A stretch of DNA of 64,000 bases from Mesorhizobium sp. ES1-1 (GTDB lineage: Bacteria; Pseudomonadota; Alphaproteobacteria; Rhizobiales; Rhizobiaceae): the NCBI RefSeq assembly GCF_020164785.1, contig NZ_JAIUGX010000004.1:124001-188000 (forward strand). The letters are read 5' to 3'. Below the pieces are notes generated by a model that searched no databases, had not been told where the DNA came from, and saw nothing but the letters and a program-made list of their open reading frames with translations. The position numbers were made by a program, and so were the translations under genes. Positions within the stretch are counted from its first letter, which is position 1, and every line of letters begins with the position of its first letter. Below are positions 17,567-25,247 of this stretch, one piece after another.

Positions 17567-18118
17567 GTGGACGAAAAGCCGGCAAAGGCGCCGACCGGCG
17601 CTGCGGGCCGCGTGGCCCCGGCCATCGTGGTGATGGGTGTGGCCGGTTGCGGCAAGTCGGCTGTCGGCACCGCGCTTGCGGCAGCCCTGGACGCCTTGTT
17701 CATCGAGGGTGACAAATTGCATCCGCCCGAAAACGTGGCGCGCATGGCAAGCGGCCTGCCGCTCACCGACGAGCTGCGCGCTGGCTGGCTGGATGCGATC
17801 GGGGAGCGCATCGCACTGTCGGCGGCGCAGGGCGAGGGAGTGGTTGCCGCCTGCTCGGCTCTGAAACGCTCCTATCGAGAGCGCCTGACCGGGTTCTGCG
17901 GGGAAATCGTCTTTCTCTACCTGGAGATCGATCCCGTCTCGGCCAAGCTGCGTGTCGCCAACCGCAAGGGCCACTTCATGCCGGCGAGCCTGGTCGACAG
18001 CCAGTTCGCCATCCTCGAACGGCCAGGAGCGGATGAACGGGCACTCGCGGTCGATGCGACACTTCCCGTTGCCAATATCGTCACCGCGGCGATGACAATG
18101 CTGACTGCACGGTCATAA
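17567..18118 (+). CDS. gntK: Gluconokinase
   Basis: 183 residues of the small P-loop gluconokinase (GntK/IdnK) family, which phosphorylates gluconate to 6-phosphogluconate with ATP. The P-loop GVAGCGKS lies at 24-31, followed by FIEGDKLHPPENVARMASG and LPLTDELRAGWL, and CSALKRSYRERL, all typical. The start is GTG at 17567, two bases after the permease stop, so it is the last gene of the operon. A roughly 15-residue Pro/Ala-rich extension precedes the fold. Its presence suggests that the transporter delivers gluconate or a sugar oxidised to it. Its end overlaps the convergent acyltransferase gene by six bases. Confidence 0.93.
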   Translation: MDEKPAKAPTGAAGRVAPAIVVMGVAGCGKSAVGTALAAALDALFIEGDKLHPPENVARMASGLPLTDELRAGWLDAIGERIALSAAQGEGVVAACSALKRSYRERLTGFCGEIVFLYLEIDPVSAKLRVANRKGHFMPASLVDSQFAILERPGADERALAVDATLPVANIVTAAMTMLTARS

Positions 18119-19261
18119 ATCGCCATCGCCGGGCAAGACGTTTCCGGGCCGTTCGGTGAACCGATGCTGGCCGAACCAGACCATCATTTGCTCCGGATAG
18201 AGTTTCAGCGCCTCCAACAGGTGGTCGCGTTTCAGCAATACGTATTCGGCCTGCAACGTCATGTTCTTCGTGCCGCCGGCCCTCGGCGCGCGCTCGCCCG
18301 TCGGCGTCCAGGCCGGCACGAGTTCGGGGCTCACAACGGCCAGGTATTGGCGGAACGGATCTGTCTCGAAGGTCGACATGGAAAACAGCGCGGCCTTGCC
18401 TCTTGCAGCAAAATTCGTCGGCGACGACGCAAGATGGGTCCAGCCGTTTTCGCCAATGCCGGCTTCTGTGAAGGTCGAGCCGGCATGTACGGCGTTGGTG
18501 ATCAGCACGACGCCGTTGTTGCCGAGGATCTTCTGGATCCTGCTGGTGACGTGGTAGGCGTCGGCGCGGTCGAACACGATCCGGCTTTTCAGGAAACGAT
18601 TCTCGACTTGGATCAGCATCGGGTTCAGGAAGCGCCGGCCGAATTTAGAGCCGGAGATGCCGTGGGCGCTGACACTAAGCTGGTGCGTCTCAATCCCGGC
18701 TTCATACAGTGCGCGCTTGCCTATGACCGTCTGAGAGGTGAACTGATCACACCAGATGATGGCGCCGTGGCCGCGATCCAGCGCCGCCTGCAGGCCTTCA
18801 AGACCTTCCAGCCGAATAACGGGAGACCATTTGTTGCCAACGAGATGCGCGGCAACCAGGAGGCGCCAGCGGTGGGCGGCGGCCCGAAAGGCCCTGAATT
18901 GCTTTTCTGCATCGATGTCGCTGCCGAGCACCGCGCGTGTAGCGACACCGTAGCGCGGAAACTCTTTGCGCATGTGACGCTTCAGGCGCAACCCCGATAC
19001 GCGGCTGCAGACAGCAGCCCACCGGCTTGCGGGCAGCACCGCAGCGACGCCGAGATAGAAGGCAGCCAGCAGCAACTCGCGCAAATCCTTGTTGTTGAAA
19101 GTTCGCAACCTGCCCGCACTGACAAGTCTGCGGCCGAAGAAGCGGACGTGCTCGGCTCTTCCGGGGACCAGCACGTCGGCGATGGTCTCGGTGTGGAAAG
19201 TGTCGGCGGAGGACGGTGTCCGGCCGGCTCTGCGGGATTTCCCCAACCACGGCAGCCTCAT
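18113..19261 (-). CDS. LpxL/HtrB-like acyltransferase, atypical (PF03279-like)
   Basis: About 382 residues. The layout is that of lipid A late acyltransferases: a region GVAAVLPASRWAAVCSRVSG, then GLEGLQAALDRGHGAIIWCD, VLITNAVHAGSTFTEAGIG, and a C-terminal YPEQMMVWFGQHRFTERP that matches the usual PEQW...RRF end. However, the catalytic His-x4-Asp/Glu expected after the GHGAII strand is replaced by CDQFTSQ, so classical activity is doubtful. The start at 19259-19261 is preferred because an ATG at 19366 would run into the divergent acyl-CoA synthetase. The neighbouring synthetase could supply its acyl donor. The assignment rests on pattern similarity. Confidence 0.65.
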   Translation of the reverse strand: MRLPWLGKSRRAGRTPSSADTFHTETIADVLVPGRAEHVRFFGRRLVSAGRLRTFNNKDLRELLLAAFYLGVAAVLPASRWAAVCSRVSGLRLKRHMRKEFPRYGVATRAVLGSDIDAEKQFRAFRAAAHRWRLLVAAHLVGNKWSPVIRLEGLEGLQAALDRGHGAIIWCDQFTSQTVIGKRALYEAGIETHQLSVSAHGISGSKFGRRFLNPMLIQVENRFLKSRIVFDRADAYHVTSRIQKILGNNGVVLITNAVHAGSTFTEAGIGENGWTHLASSPTNFAARGKAALFSMSTFETDPFRQYLAVVSPELVPAWTPTGERAPRAGGTKNMTLQAEYVLLKRDHLLEALKLYPEQMMVWFGQHRFTERPGNVLPGDGDL

Positions 19262-19348
19262 CCGCTCGGTATCCACCTGTTCTTGCGGGTGTCCAAAAAT
19301 CGCTTTACTGCGTCTTTCACGGGCGCGCAATCGGCGCGGGCGGAAACC

Positions 19349-20917
19349 ATGGTGATCGGCATTCAAGGCTCAAGCTTGAAACAGGCGCTATCCCACGCAC
19401 TTCCGCAACTGGCATGTTGGCAGCCGGCGGCGGTGGCGCTGATGGCCCCGGACCGGCCGCCGCTAAGCTTTGCCGGCCTCGCCAATCTTGTTGGGCAATT
19501 GTGCGGCGATCTCGCCGGGCGTGGCTTTGGCCCCAACACTGCTGTCGGCATCGTGCTCCCAAACGGCCCTGAGACGGCAAGCTGTTTTCTTGCGGTGTCG
19601 GCGCTGGCGACGGCGGCCCCGCTCAATCCGGCCTATAGCGAAGACGAATTTCGCTTTTATCTCAGCGATCTCGATGTGAAGCTCCTGCTGTGCGGACAGG
19701 GCATGGGCGATGCCGCGCGCAATGCCGCAAAGGCGCTGCGCATTCCGGTGCTCGATGTTGTCCTGACCGAAGGCGCCAGGGCCGGTGAATTTGTTCTGTC
19801 GGGCGATGCCGAGCTGGCGATCGCCGGCTCGGCCCACTTGAACGAGATGCAGCTAAACGGACCAGACGACTTCGCGCTGGTCCTGCACACGTCGGGAACT
19901 ACCGCACTGCCAAAGATCGTCGGCTTGCGGCAGCGCCATTTGCACGCGTCGATGACCAACACCGCCCGAACGCTTGCGATGTCGGCAGACGATATCAGTC
20001 TCAACGTGATGCCGCTGTTCCATATTCACGGGCTCACGGCAGCGGTCAGCGCACAGCTAGCAGTCGGCGGCGCTGTCATCTGCACGCCGGGCTTCAACGT
20101 GCTCAAATTCTACGGTTGGCTGGCCGAGTTCCGGCCGAGCTGGTACAGCGCGGTGCCGACCATGCATCAGGCGATCCTGGCGCGCGCGGCGCGCAACGGC
20201 GACGTCATCGCGAAGTCGAGGCTGCGTTTCGTCCGCTCGTCCTCGGCGGCGCTTCCCGTTAGCGTCTTCCACGATCTCGAACGCGTGTTCGGCTGCCCGG
20301 TGGTCGAGGCCTATGGCATGACCGAGGCGGCGCACCAGATCACCTCGAATGGCCTGCCACCGGCGCGTCGCAAGCCGGGCTCGGTCGGACTGCCTGCCGG
20401 CCCCGAGGTGACGATCCTGGACGACAAGGGCACTATCCTGTCCGTCGGCGAAAAAGGCGAGATTGCGGTGCGCGGCGCCAACATCCACGACGGTTACCTC
20501 AACAATCCTGAAGCCAACGCCACGGCCTTCACGGACGGCTGGTTTCGTACAGGCGATGAGGGGCTGATTGACGAGGACGGCGACCTGAAGATAACCGGCC
20601 GGCTGAAGGAAATCATCAATCGGGGCGGCGAGAAAATCTCACCACTCGAGGTCGACAATGTGCTGCTCGATCATCCGCTGGTGGCGCAGGCGGTGACTTT
20701 CGCCGTGCCGCACGCCATGCTTGGCGAGGAGGTGGGCGCGGCCATCGTGCTGACGGATGGCGCTTCAGCCGACGCCGATGAGATCCGCGATTTTGCACGC
20801 TGCCGTATCGTTGAGTTCAAGGTGCCGCGCCACATCCTGTTTCTGCAGGAGATCCCCAAGGGTCCAACCGGCAAGGTCCAGCGCGTCGGCCTTGCCGACA
20901 AGCTCGGCTTGGTTTGA
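19349..20917 (+). CDS. Acyl-CoA synthetase / AMP-dependent ligase
   Basis: 522-residue ANL-superfamily adenylate-forming enzyme. The motifs are HTSGTTALPK (P-loop; the usual third Gly is Ala), LNVMPLFHIHGL, EAYGMTEAAHQ, WFRTGDEGLIDEDG, GRLKEIINRGGEKISP, and the C-terminal catalytic Lys in PTGKVQR. It activates a carboxylate with ATP and joins it to CoA. The motif set resembles the FadD-like/oxalyl-CoA synthetase branch, but the substrate is not determined. The start at 19349 matches the family N-terminus; the frame is open far upstream as a shadow. It is divergent from the LpxL-like acyltransferase (87-base gap) and ends 10 bases before the convergent Rrf2 gene. Confidence 0.9.
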   Translation: MVIGIQGSSLKQALSHALPQLACWQPAAVALMAPDRPPLSFAGLANLVGQLCGDLAGRGFGPNTAVGIVLPNGPETASCFLAVSALATAAPLNPAYSEDEFRFYLSDLDVKLLLCGQGMGDAARNAAKALRIPVLDVVLTEGARAGEFVLSGDAELAIAGSAHLNEMQLNGPDDFALVLHTSGTTALPKIVGLRQRHLHASMTNTARTLAMSADDISLNVMPLFHIHGLTAAVSAQLAVGGAVICTPGFNVLKFYGWLAEFRPSWYSAVPTMHQAILARAARNGDVIAKSRLRFVRSSSAALPVSVFHDLERVFGCPVVEAYGMTEAAHQITSNGLPPARRKPGSVGLPAGPEVTILDDKGTILSVGEKGEIAVRGANIHDGYLNNPEANATAFTDGWFRTGDEGLIDEDGDLKITGRLKEIINRGGEKISPLEVDNVLLDHPLVAQAVTFAVPHAMLGEEVGAAIVLTDGASADADEIRDFARCRIVEFKVPRHILFLQEIPKGPTGKVQRVGLADKLGLV

Positions 20918-20927
20918 GAAACCGGAG

Positions 20928-21377
20928 TTATATCCGCGAGGTCAGTTCGACAGGAAAATCATCATTGTCGGCGTCGCGCATGGCGGCGAGGCTGCGATTG
21001 TCCAGCACCTCGGCGATCGCCTGGCGCACCTCCAGCATCATGTGCCTGACCTGGCAGGTCGCCTCGTCGCAGTCCTCGCAACGCTGGTACTGCGTGCGGC
21101 TGGCGCAGGGAATCGGGGCCAGCGGCCCGTCCAGCACGCGCACGACATGGCCGATCCTGATGTCCGATGCAGGGCGGGCGAGGCGATAGCCGCCTTCCTT
21201 GCCCTTGCGGCTTTGCACGAAACCGGCATTGCGCAACTCGCCAAGGATCGCATCGAGAAATTTCTTCGGGATGTTGTTGGCGATGGCGATGTCGTTGACG
21301 AAGGCCAATTGGCCCGTCGGCAGGCCAGACAGATGCACGAGTGCCTTGAGGCCGTATTTGCCCTTTTTCGTCAACAT
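20928..21377 (-). CDS. Rrf2-family transcriptional regulator with Cys cluster
   Basis: 149 residues. The winged HTH (MLTKKGKYGLKALVHLSGLP..., IPKKFLDAILGELRNAGFVQSRKGKEGGYRLAR) is classic Rrf2. After the dimerisation helix comes a cluster of four cysteines, C-x8-C-x2-C-x4-C (around PCASRTQYQRCEDCDEATC), which can bind a [2Fe-2S] or [4Fe-4S] cluster in IscR, NsrR and RirA. The gene is next to an orphan sulfate-binding protein, so it may sense sulfur, cysteine or Fe-S status, as CymR does in Firmicutes. The start at 21377 is the only fit to the family. It has its own promoter, since a strong terminator precedes it. Regulation of sulfate uptake is inference. Confidence 0.85.
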   Translation of the reverse strand: MLTKKGKYGLKALVHLSGLPTGQLAFVNDIAIANNIPKKFLDAILGELRNAGFVQSRKGKEGGYRLARPASDIRIGHVVRVLDGPLAPIPCASRTQYQRCEDCDEATCQVRHMMLEVRQAIAEVLDNRSLAAMRDADNDDFPVELTSRI

Positions 21378-21579
21378 GCCCTGATCAACCCATAAAGCCC
21401 CAGCCACCCGCATCTGGCGACTGTTTGTGTGCAAATGATGACACTTGCCCCAGCTGATGCGAGGCAAGACAACCATTGGAGGGAGATGTTGGACACGAAC
21501 GCGTTGATTCTTTCTAACGTTTTGTCTGAACGCCGCCGATATTCCCCCGGCAAACCGGATTTCCAGCGCATCAAACGGG

Positions 21580-21604
21580 AAAAGCCGGCGACGCGCCGGC
21601 TTTT
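21580..21604 (-). terminator. Rho-independent terminator of the orphan sulfate-binding protein gene
   Basis: Perfect 11-bp arms AAAAGCCGGCG (21580-21590) and CGCCGGCTTTT (21594-21604) with a 3-base loop, 20 bases beyond the sbp stop on the minus strand. The stem ends in T's, as in intrinsic terminators. Confidence 0.85.
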
Positions 21605-21624
21605 CATTCAACTCGATCGCAATG

Positions 21625-22611
21625 TCAGCGGCTGCCGTAGGCCTGGTCGAGCAGGCCGCCGGCTGCAAAGTGCTCTTGCTGGGCCTCGTCCCAGCCGCCG
21701 AACACATCTTCAACCGTCAGCAGGCGGATCTCGGGAAAATCGGCCTTGTATTTGGCGGACACGGCCGCATCGCGTGTCCGCAGGCCATTGCGAGCGGCTA
21801 TTTCCTGACCTTCCGGCGTGTAAAGGAAGTCGAGATAAGACTTGGCGAGATCGCGCGAGCCATGGTCATCGGCGACCTTGTCGACGATCGCGACCGGGAA
21901 CTCGGCAAGCAGACTAACCGATGGTGTGACCTGCTCGAACTTGTCGTCGCCATATTCCTTGCGGATGCCGCGCGTCTCCGACTCGAAGGTGATCAGCACG
22001 TCGCCGATTTCGCGCTGCACGAAAGTGGTGGTCGCGGCCCGGCCGCCGGTATCGAAGATCGGCACGTTGGCGAACAGCTTGGTGATGAACTGCTGCACCT
22101 TGCCGTCGTCGCCCTTGAAGGCTTCCTTGGCGTAGGCGGTGGCCGCCAGATAGGTGTAGCGCGCATTGCCTGATGTTTTCGGGTTGGGGAAGATCACCTG
22201 GACGTCGTCGCGGACCAGATCGTTCCAATCCCTGATATGCTTGGGGTTGCCGGCGCGGACAAGAAACGAAGGCAGCGAATAGAAGGGCGAGGAATTGTCC
22301 GGAAAATCCTTCTGCCAGTCGGCAGAGATCAGCCCTTTTCCGACCAGGAAATCGACGTCGGGGACCTGGTTGAAGGTGACGACATCGGCGGCGAGCCCTT
22401 CGGCGATGGCGCGGGCCTGAGCCGAAGTGCCGGCATGCGACTGGTCGATGCTCACGCCTGGGTGCGCCGCAATGAAGGCCTTGTTGATTTGGACGAACAG
22501 TTCGCGGCCGACATCATAGGAGGCGTTCAGCAATTTGTCCGCCGACCAAGCTTGGGAGGACGCGAGGAACAGGCCGACGAGAGCGGCGACGCCGAGGGAA
22601 AATCGCTTCAT
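21625..22611 (-). CDS. Sulfate/thiosulfate ABC transporter periplasmic binding protein (orphan copy)
   Basis: 328 residues of the Sbp/CysP family. The signal peptide is MKRFSLGVAALVGLFLASSQAWS-A, and the mature start KLLNASYDVGRELFVQINKAF is the family hallmark, followed by QSHAGTSAQARAIAEGL, FPNPKTSGNARYTYLAA and IFDTGGRAATTTF. It binds sulfate or thiosulfate in the periplasm. No permease is adjacent; it may feed the CysTWA complex encoded at 27.6-30.3 kb, giving that transporter two binding proteins. The start at 22611 is chosen from the signal peptide. It has its own terminator and a 246-base upstream gap. Confidence 0.92.
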   Translation of the reverse strand: MKRFSLGVAALVGLFLASSQAWSADKLLNASYDVGRELFVQINKAFIAAHPGVSIDQSHAGTSAQARAIAEGLAADVVTFNQVPDVDFLVGKGLISADWQKDFPDNSSPFYSLPSFLVRAGNPKHIRDWNDLVRDDVQVIFPNPKTSGNARYTYLAATAYAKEAFKGDDGKVQQFITKLFANVPIFDTGGRAATTTFVQREIGDVLITFESETRGIRKEYGDDKFEQVTPSVSLLAEFPVAIVDKVADDHGSRDLAKSYLDFLYTPEGQEIAARNGLRTRDAAVSAKYKADFPEIRLLTVEDVFGGWDEAQQEHFAAGGLLDQAYGSR

Positions 22612-22771
22612 GAAAAGGGCTCCGGATGCAATGCGGTCACGACCTGAACATAGCCGTGTCACTGGAGTCCGCACGAGGCACAGAGAGCAAGGGACGGATC
22701 TCAATGTAAGAAAATGCGTCGCTTAAAATGGCTAACCGGAGTATTTTATTCCAACTGACGCTTTTTCTGCC

Positions 22772-22785
22772 TGCAAAATCTTGCA
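22772..22785. promoter_or_regulatory. Inverted repeat upstream of the orphan sbp gene
   Basis: TGCAA-AATC-TTGCA lies 160 bases before the sbp start. Its arms (TGCAA/TTGCA) are the same as the core of the long palindrome upstream of the second sbp gene (31443-31464), though the spacer is four rather than six bases. It may be a sulfur-regulator site; weak. Confidence 0.3.
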
Positions 22786-22857
22786 TTACCGCAGCAAGCG
22801 CATTGGCGCGGGTGGCGCCGGAACGGCCCCACCCGCGTTAAGAAATGTCATATAGAG

Positions 22858-23160
22858 TTAGTTGAGAATTTCGACGATCTGATGCGTGTCCGGGTCGACA
22901 AGGACGGTCTGATCATTGATGACAGCGACACGATACTTCACATTCGGCACCTCGCGCAATTCGACCGTGTCGGGCACTGAAGAGCCAAGCTTCAGCTCCA
23001 CACCCAGCAGATTGACCGAGGCCAAAGGCTGCTTCTTCACATATTCCCGCACGATGGTCTGCTGTTCGGGCTGCACGACCACCACGTCTTGTGCGAATGC
23101 CGAGCCTGTCCCTGCAATGACAAACAGGGAGATAGCTGCGTTCCGAATAAGTCTTTTCAT
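22858..23160 (-). CDS. DUF1236-type small exported protein
   Basis: 100 residues with a signal peptide (MKRLIRNAAISLFVIAGTGSAFA-Q). The mature domain ELREVPNVKYRVAVINDQTVLVDPDTHQIVEIL matches DUF1236, common in Rhizobiales and of unknown function; it is probably periplasmic. AAGGAG precedes the start. It is a single gene, divergent from the His-rich protein gene. The region is less GC-rich than its surroundings. Confidence 0.8.
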   Translation of the reverse strand: MKRLIRNAAISLFVIAGTGSAFAQDVVVVQPEQQTIVREYVKKQPLASVNLLGVELKLGSSVPDTVELREVPNVKYRVAVINDQTVLVDPDTHQIVEILN

Positions 23161-23505
23161 TTTCGTCTCCTTGATGATATCGGCTGTTTAGATCTTCTCG
23201 ACATTCTATTTTTATAGATCCGTGCAAAAGAATGTTTTACGGAATTGCGATCTAGTCCACAAAATCCCTACGATAGACTACTTGTGACCTTCACTTCATG
23301 CTAAAGAACCAGTCTTGGGACAACGGACCGGTAGTGTCTCCGTTCCACGTATAAGACTATCGCGTTCCCGCATCAGACCTAAGTCCGACCTTGGAAAGGC
23401 ATACGTCCGAAGCTCCGTAAAGTCCGGAACAACTGGGTTTCACCAGGATTGCATAGGCGTCGCTCAACCGAGCCCGCCAACACTATCCAGCAGGAGGAAT
23501 CTGAA
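23161..23505. promoter_or_regulatory. Divergent intergenic region between two small exported-protein genes
   Basis: 345 bases, AT-richer than average, with no supported gene. It must hold the promoters for the DUF1236 gene (minus) and the His-rich gene (plus). I saw no clear operator. Small frames here (23315-23509 and its antisense) do not look like proteins. Confidence 0.4.
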
Positions 23506-23787
23506 ATGAAGAAAATTATCCTAGCGGTGATGATCGGACTATCTGCCGTCTCATCCGTTCTCGTTCCGGCAAAAGCCGCAAGTGTCGTAATCAGCACCGA
23601 CGATAACAATGATGGCCAGTATCGACGTCATTGGCGCCATCACGAAGATCGCAGCTGGCACCGCCATCGTCACGAAGATCAGAGGTGGCACCGTAACCGG
23701 CACTGCTCCGTCAAGATCATCAAGACTCGCCGCCACCATCATTGGGTGGTCAAGAAGGTGCGCGTTTGCGATTGGCGCCGCGGCTGA
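23506..23787 (+). CDS. Small exported His/Arg-rich protein
   Basis: 93 residues. A signal peptide (MKKIILAVMIGLSAVSSVLVPAKA-A) is followed by a short acidic stretch (STDDNNDGQ) and a strongly His/Arg/Trp-rich tail (RRHWRHHEDRSWHRHRHEDQ...). Two cysteines sit near the end. The composition suggests metal binding or interaction with an acidic surface, but I do not recognise a family with known function. CAGGAGGAAT precedes the start. Its TGA overlaps an ATG for the next small frame (TGATG). Expression is likely; function unknown. Confidence 0.75.
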   Translation: MKKIILAVMIGLSAVSSVLVPAKAASVVISTDDNNDGQYRRHWRHHEDRSWHRHRHEDQRWHRNRHCSVKIIKTRRHHHWVVKKVRVCDWRRG

Positions 23788-23963
23788 TGTACTCGTCTCG
23801 CGTCATGCCCTTCTCTCATAAATCGCGGTTGAAGAGCGGCGCACGGGTGGCGGTGTGGATCCTGGTCCTCACGATGCTCATCATGATGGTTCGGGCAGCC
23901 AGCGAATTCGAGAGGATAAGCGCTGCATCGCCAAGATCGGACATATCAGCCGGTCTGTCTTAA
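23787..23963 (+). CDS. Possible 58-aa single-pass membrane protein
   Basis: A short frame starting inside the TGA of the His-rich gene (TGATG), which would allow coupled translation. It reads MYSSRVMPFSHKSRLKSGAR, then one clear hydrophobic helix (VAVWILVLTMLIMMV) and a polar tail. There is no strong ribosome-binding site of its own. No family recognised. It may be chance. Confidence 0.35.
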   Translation: MYSSRVMPFSHKSRLKSGARVAVWILVLTMLIMMVRAASEFERISAASPRSDISAGLS

Positions 23964-23998
23964 AACGAATATCTGAAGATTAATATTGGAGATGTGCC

Positions 23999-24091
23999 GT
24001 GGAACGGAGTGTTTATGAAGCCCGGTGGCTGCTGTTTCCCATCTTGGCAGTGTGCATGACATTCATGTTGCTACCGGTGGCGTTCGCGTGA
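23999..24091 (+). CDS. Possible 30-aa single-helix peptide
   Basis: GTG start, 30 codons: a short polar head VERSVYEARW and a hydrophobic helix LLFPILAVCMTFMLLPVAFA, then TGA. TTGGAG lies eight bases before the GTG. The size and one-helix layout resemble bacterial small membrane proteins or a bare signal sequence. Unsupported by homology. Confidence 0.3.
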   Translation: MERSVYEARWLLFPILAVCMTFMLLPVAFA

Positions 24092-24217
24092 AGTCCTAAC
24101 CAGCGCATCATGTCCCTTCATGCGCCGGTAGTAGGGCTGTCTGGATCTCAGGCAGCCCTGCACTCCCGCCGACCTAAAGGGCAAGCCAAGTCGCCTAGCC
24201 AGGCAAGGAGCGATCAA

Positions 24218-24559
24218 ATGAATTCAGTGCCCCCCGCTGAGGCCAAGAGCACAGGACCATCGAATGTTCGAAAGACTCGCAAGGGGGCAGGTTTGCCCTG
24301 CACGGTTGTCTGGTACGGCGAAGAAGGCGAACTTGCCCGGACCTTATTTCCGGACGAGAACTCAGCTAATGCTCACGTGATAGCCATGCTGCAGATCAAC
24401 ATGCTGATCGGCAATGTGGTATCCGTCGAGATCCGCCAGCCAGACGGCAGGGTCTTGTCCAGTCACTATGGCCCTCGGCCCCAAAAGGAACAGACAGCAC
24501 CGCTTTCGGTTGACGTCGGTGTCCACTCGCCTGAGACCTTGCAGGTCGAGGTTGCTTGA
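24218..24559 (+). CDS. Hypothetical protein, 113 aa
   Basis: A probably cytosolic protein. The N-terminus is Pro/Ser/Lys-rich and may be disordered (about 1-25); a compact part follows with GLPCTVVWYGEEGELARTLF, NSANAHVIAMLQINMLIGNV and SVEIRQPDGRVLSSHYGPR. AAGGAG is seven bases before the ATG at 24218. No signal peptide and no family that I recognise. It lies in the run of small accessory genes. Confidence 0.6.
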   Translation: MNSVPPAEAKSTGPSNVRKTRKGAGLPCTVVWYGEEGELARTLFPDENSANAHVIAMLQINMLIGNVVSVEIRQPDGRVLSSHYGPRPQKEQTAPLSVDVGVHSPETLQVEVA

Positions 24560-24753
24560 ATCCAAGGGCTGCATGTCAGCATCAGGCGTCAGTCACACAC
24601 TTAAACCAGATTTCAGGGGCAAAGAGACATAGACGAAGTTACCTTCTCGGCTCGAGCACTTGTCACGCAAATGGCTCGCCAGGCCGAGAGGACGGTGATC
24701 AAGGGAATGCTACTCCCTCAAACTGGCGTCCGGCCGCTGAACGGAGGTGTTGA

Positions 24754-25233
24754 ATGCCCCGACCTCAATCGCGACGAGTGATCGTCATAGCGGAGCGTCT
24801 CGTCGTTACAGCGGCGCTTGTGCTTTCTCCTTACGCGATCAAGCTCTCGGATGCCGGCGTGCCGTGTTTCGTACTCGCGGACGCTCATGCCAAGGGGGGT
24901 GGCAACGGAAACGGTGGCAATTCCGGCAATGGAGGGAACTCCGGGAATGGCAACGGCGGGAACTCCGGGAACGGCAACGGCGGGAACTCCGGGAACGGCA
25001 ACGGCGGGAACTCCGGGAACGGCAACAGCAACTCCGGTAATAAGGGAAATGCTGCCAAGGCTGCAGAAGCTCAAAAGGCCGACGTTCAAAGCGGCACCAT
25101 CCAAGTTGTGCATGAGGATGGGATTACGGAGAAGGTCGAAGCCGGTCGCTTCATGATGATGGATAAAATGGGCAGAACAATCATAAACAGGCGCGCCCGG
25201 CCCTCTGACATCCTGCGCCTTAAAAGCAGATAG
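24754..25233 (+). CDS. Exported Gly/Asn-rich repeat protein
   Basis: 159 residues. A basic N-terminus with a hydrophobic segment (VIVIAERLVVTAALVLSPYAIKL) may export or anchor it. Then come a Gly/Asn/Ser-rich repeat tract (about residues 48-92, period GNGGNSGN) and a compact C-terminal domain (SGTIQVVHEDGITEKVEAGR..., RRARPSDILRLKSR). GGAGGTGTTGA precedes the ATG. The C-terminal domain recalls small conserved rhizobial domains of unknown role. The repeat may form a flexible linker. Function unknown. Confidence 0.7.
   Translation: MPRPQSRRVIVIAERLVVTAALVLSPYAIKLSDAGVPCFVLADAHAKGGGNGNGGNSGNGGNSGNGNGGNSGNGNGGNSGNGNGGNSGNGNSNSGNKGNAAKAAEAQKADVQSGTIQVVHEDGITEKVEAGRFMMMDKMGRTIINRRARPSDILRLKSR
24941..25024. 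repeat. 24-bp tandem repeat coding for GNGGNSGN
   Basis: Between three and four near-identical 24-base units (GGCAACGGCGGGAACTCCGG + GAAC) lie in frame within the Gly/Asn-rich gene, with shorter degenerate copies before them. Copy number may vary between strains by slippage. Confidence 0.85.
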
Positions 25234-25247
25234 GCATCGCCGGACAG

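Noticed and set aside
18164..19348. Long in-frame extension upstream of the acyl-CoA synthetase
   Set aside because: It is antisense to the acyltransferase gene and the ligase family match begins at 19349.
23315..23609. Small frames in the divergent region before the His-rich gene
   Set aside because: They cross the promoter and signal-peptide coding region and lack ribosome-binding sites.
24941..25024. Repeats considered as a CRISPR-like array
   Set aside because: The units are directly adjacent without spacers and lie in frame inside a coding gene.
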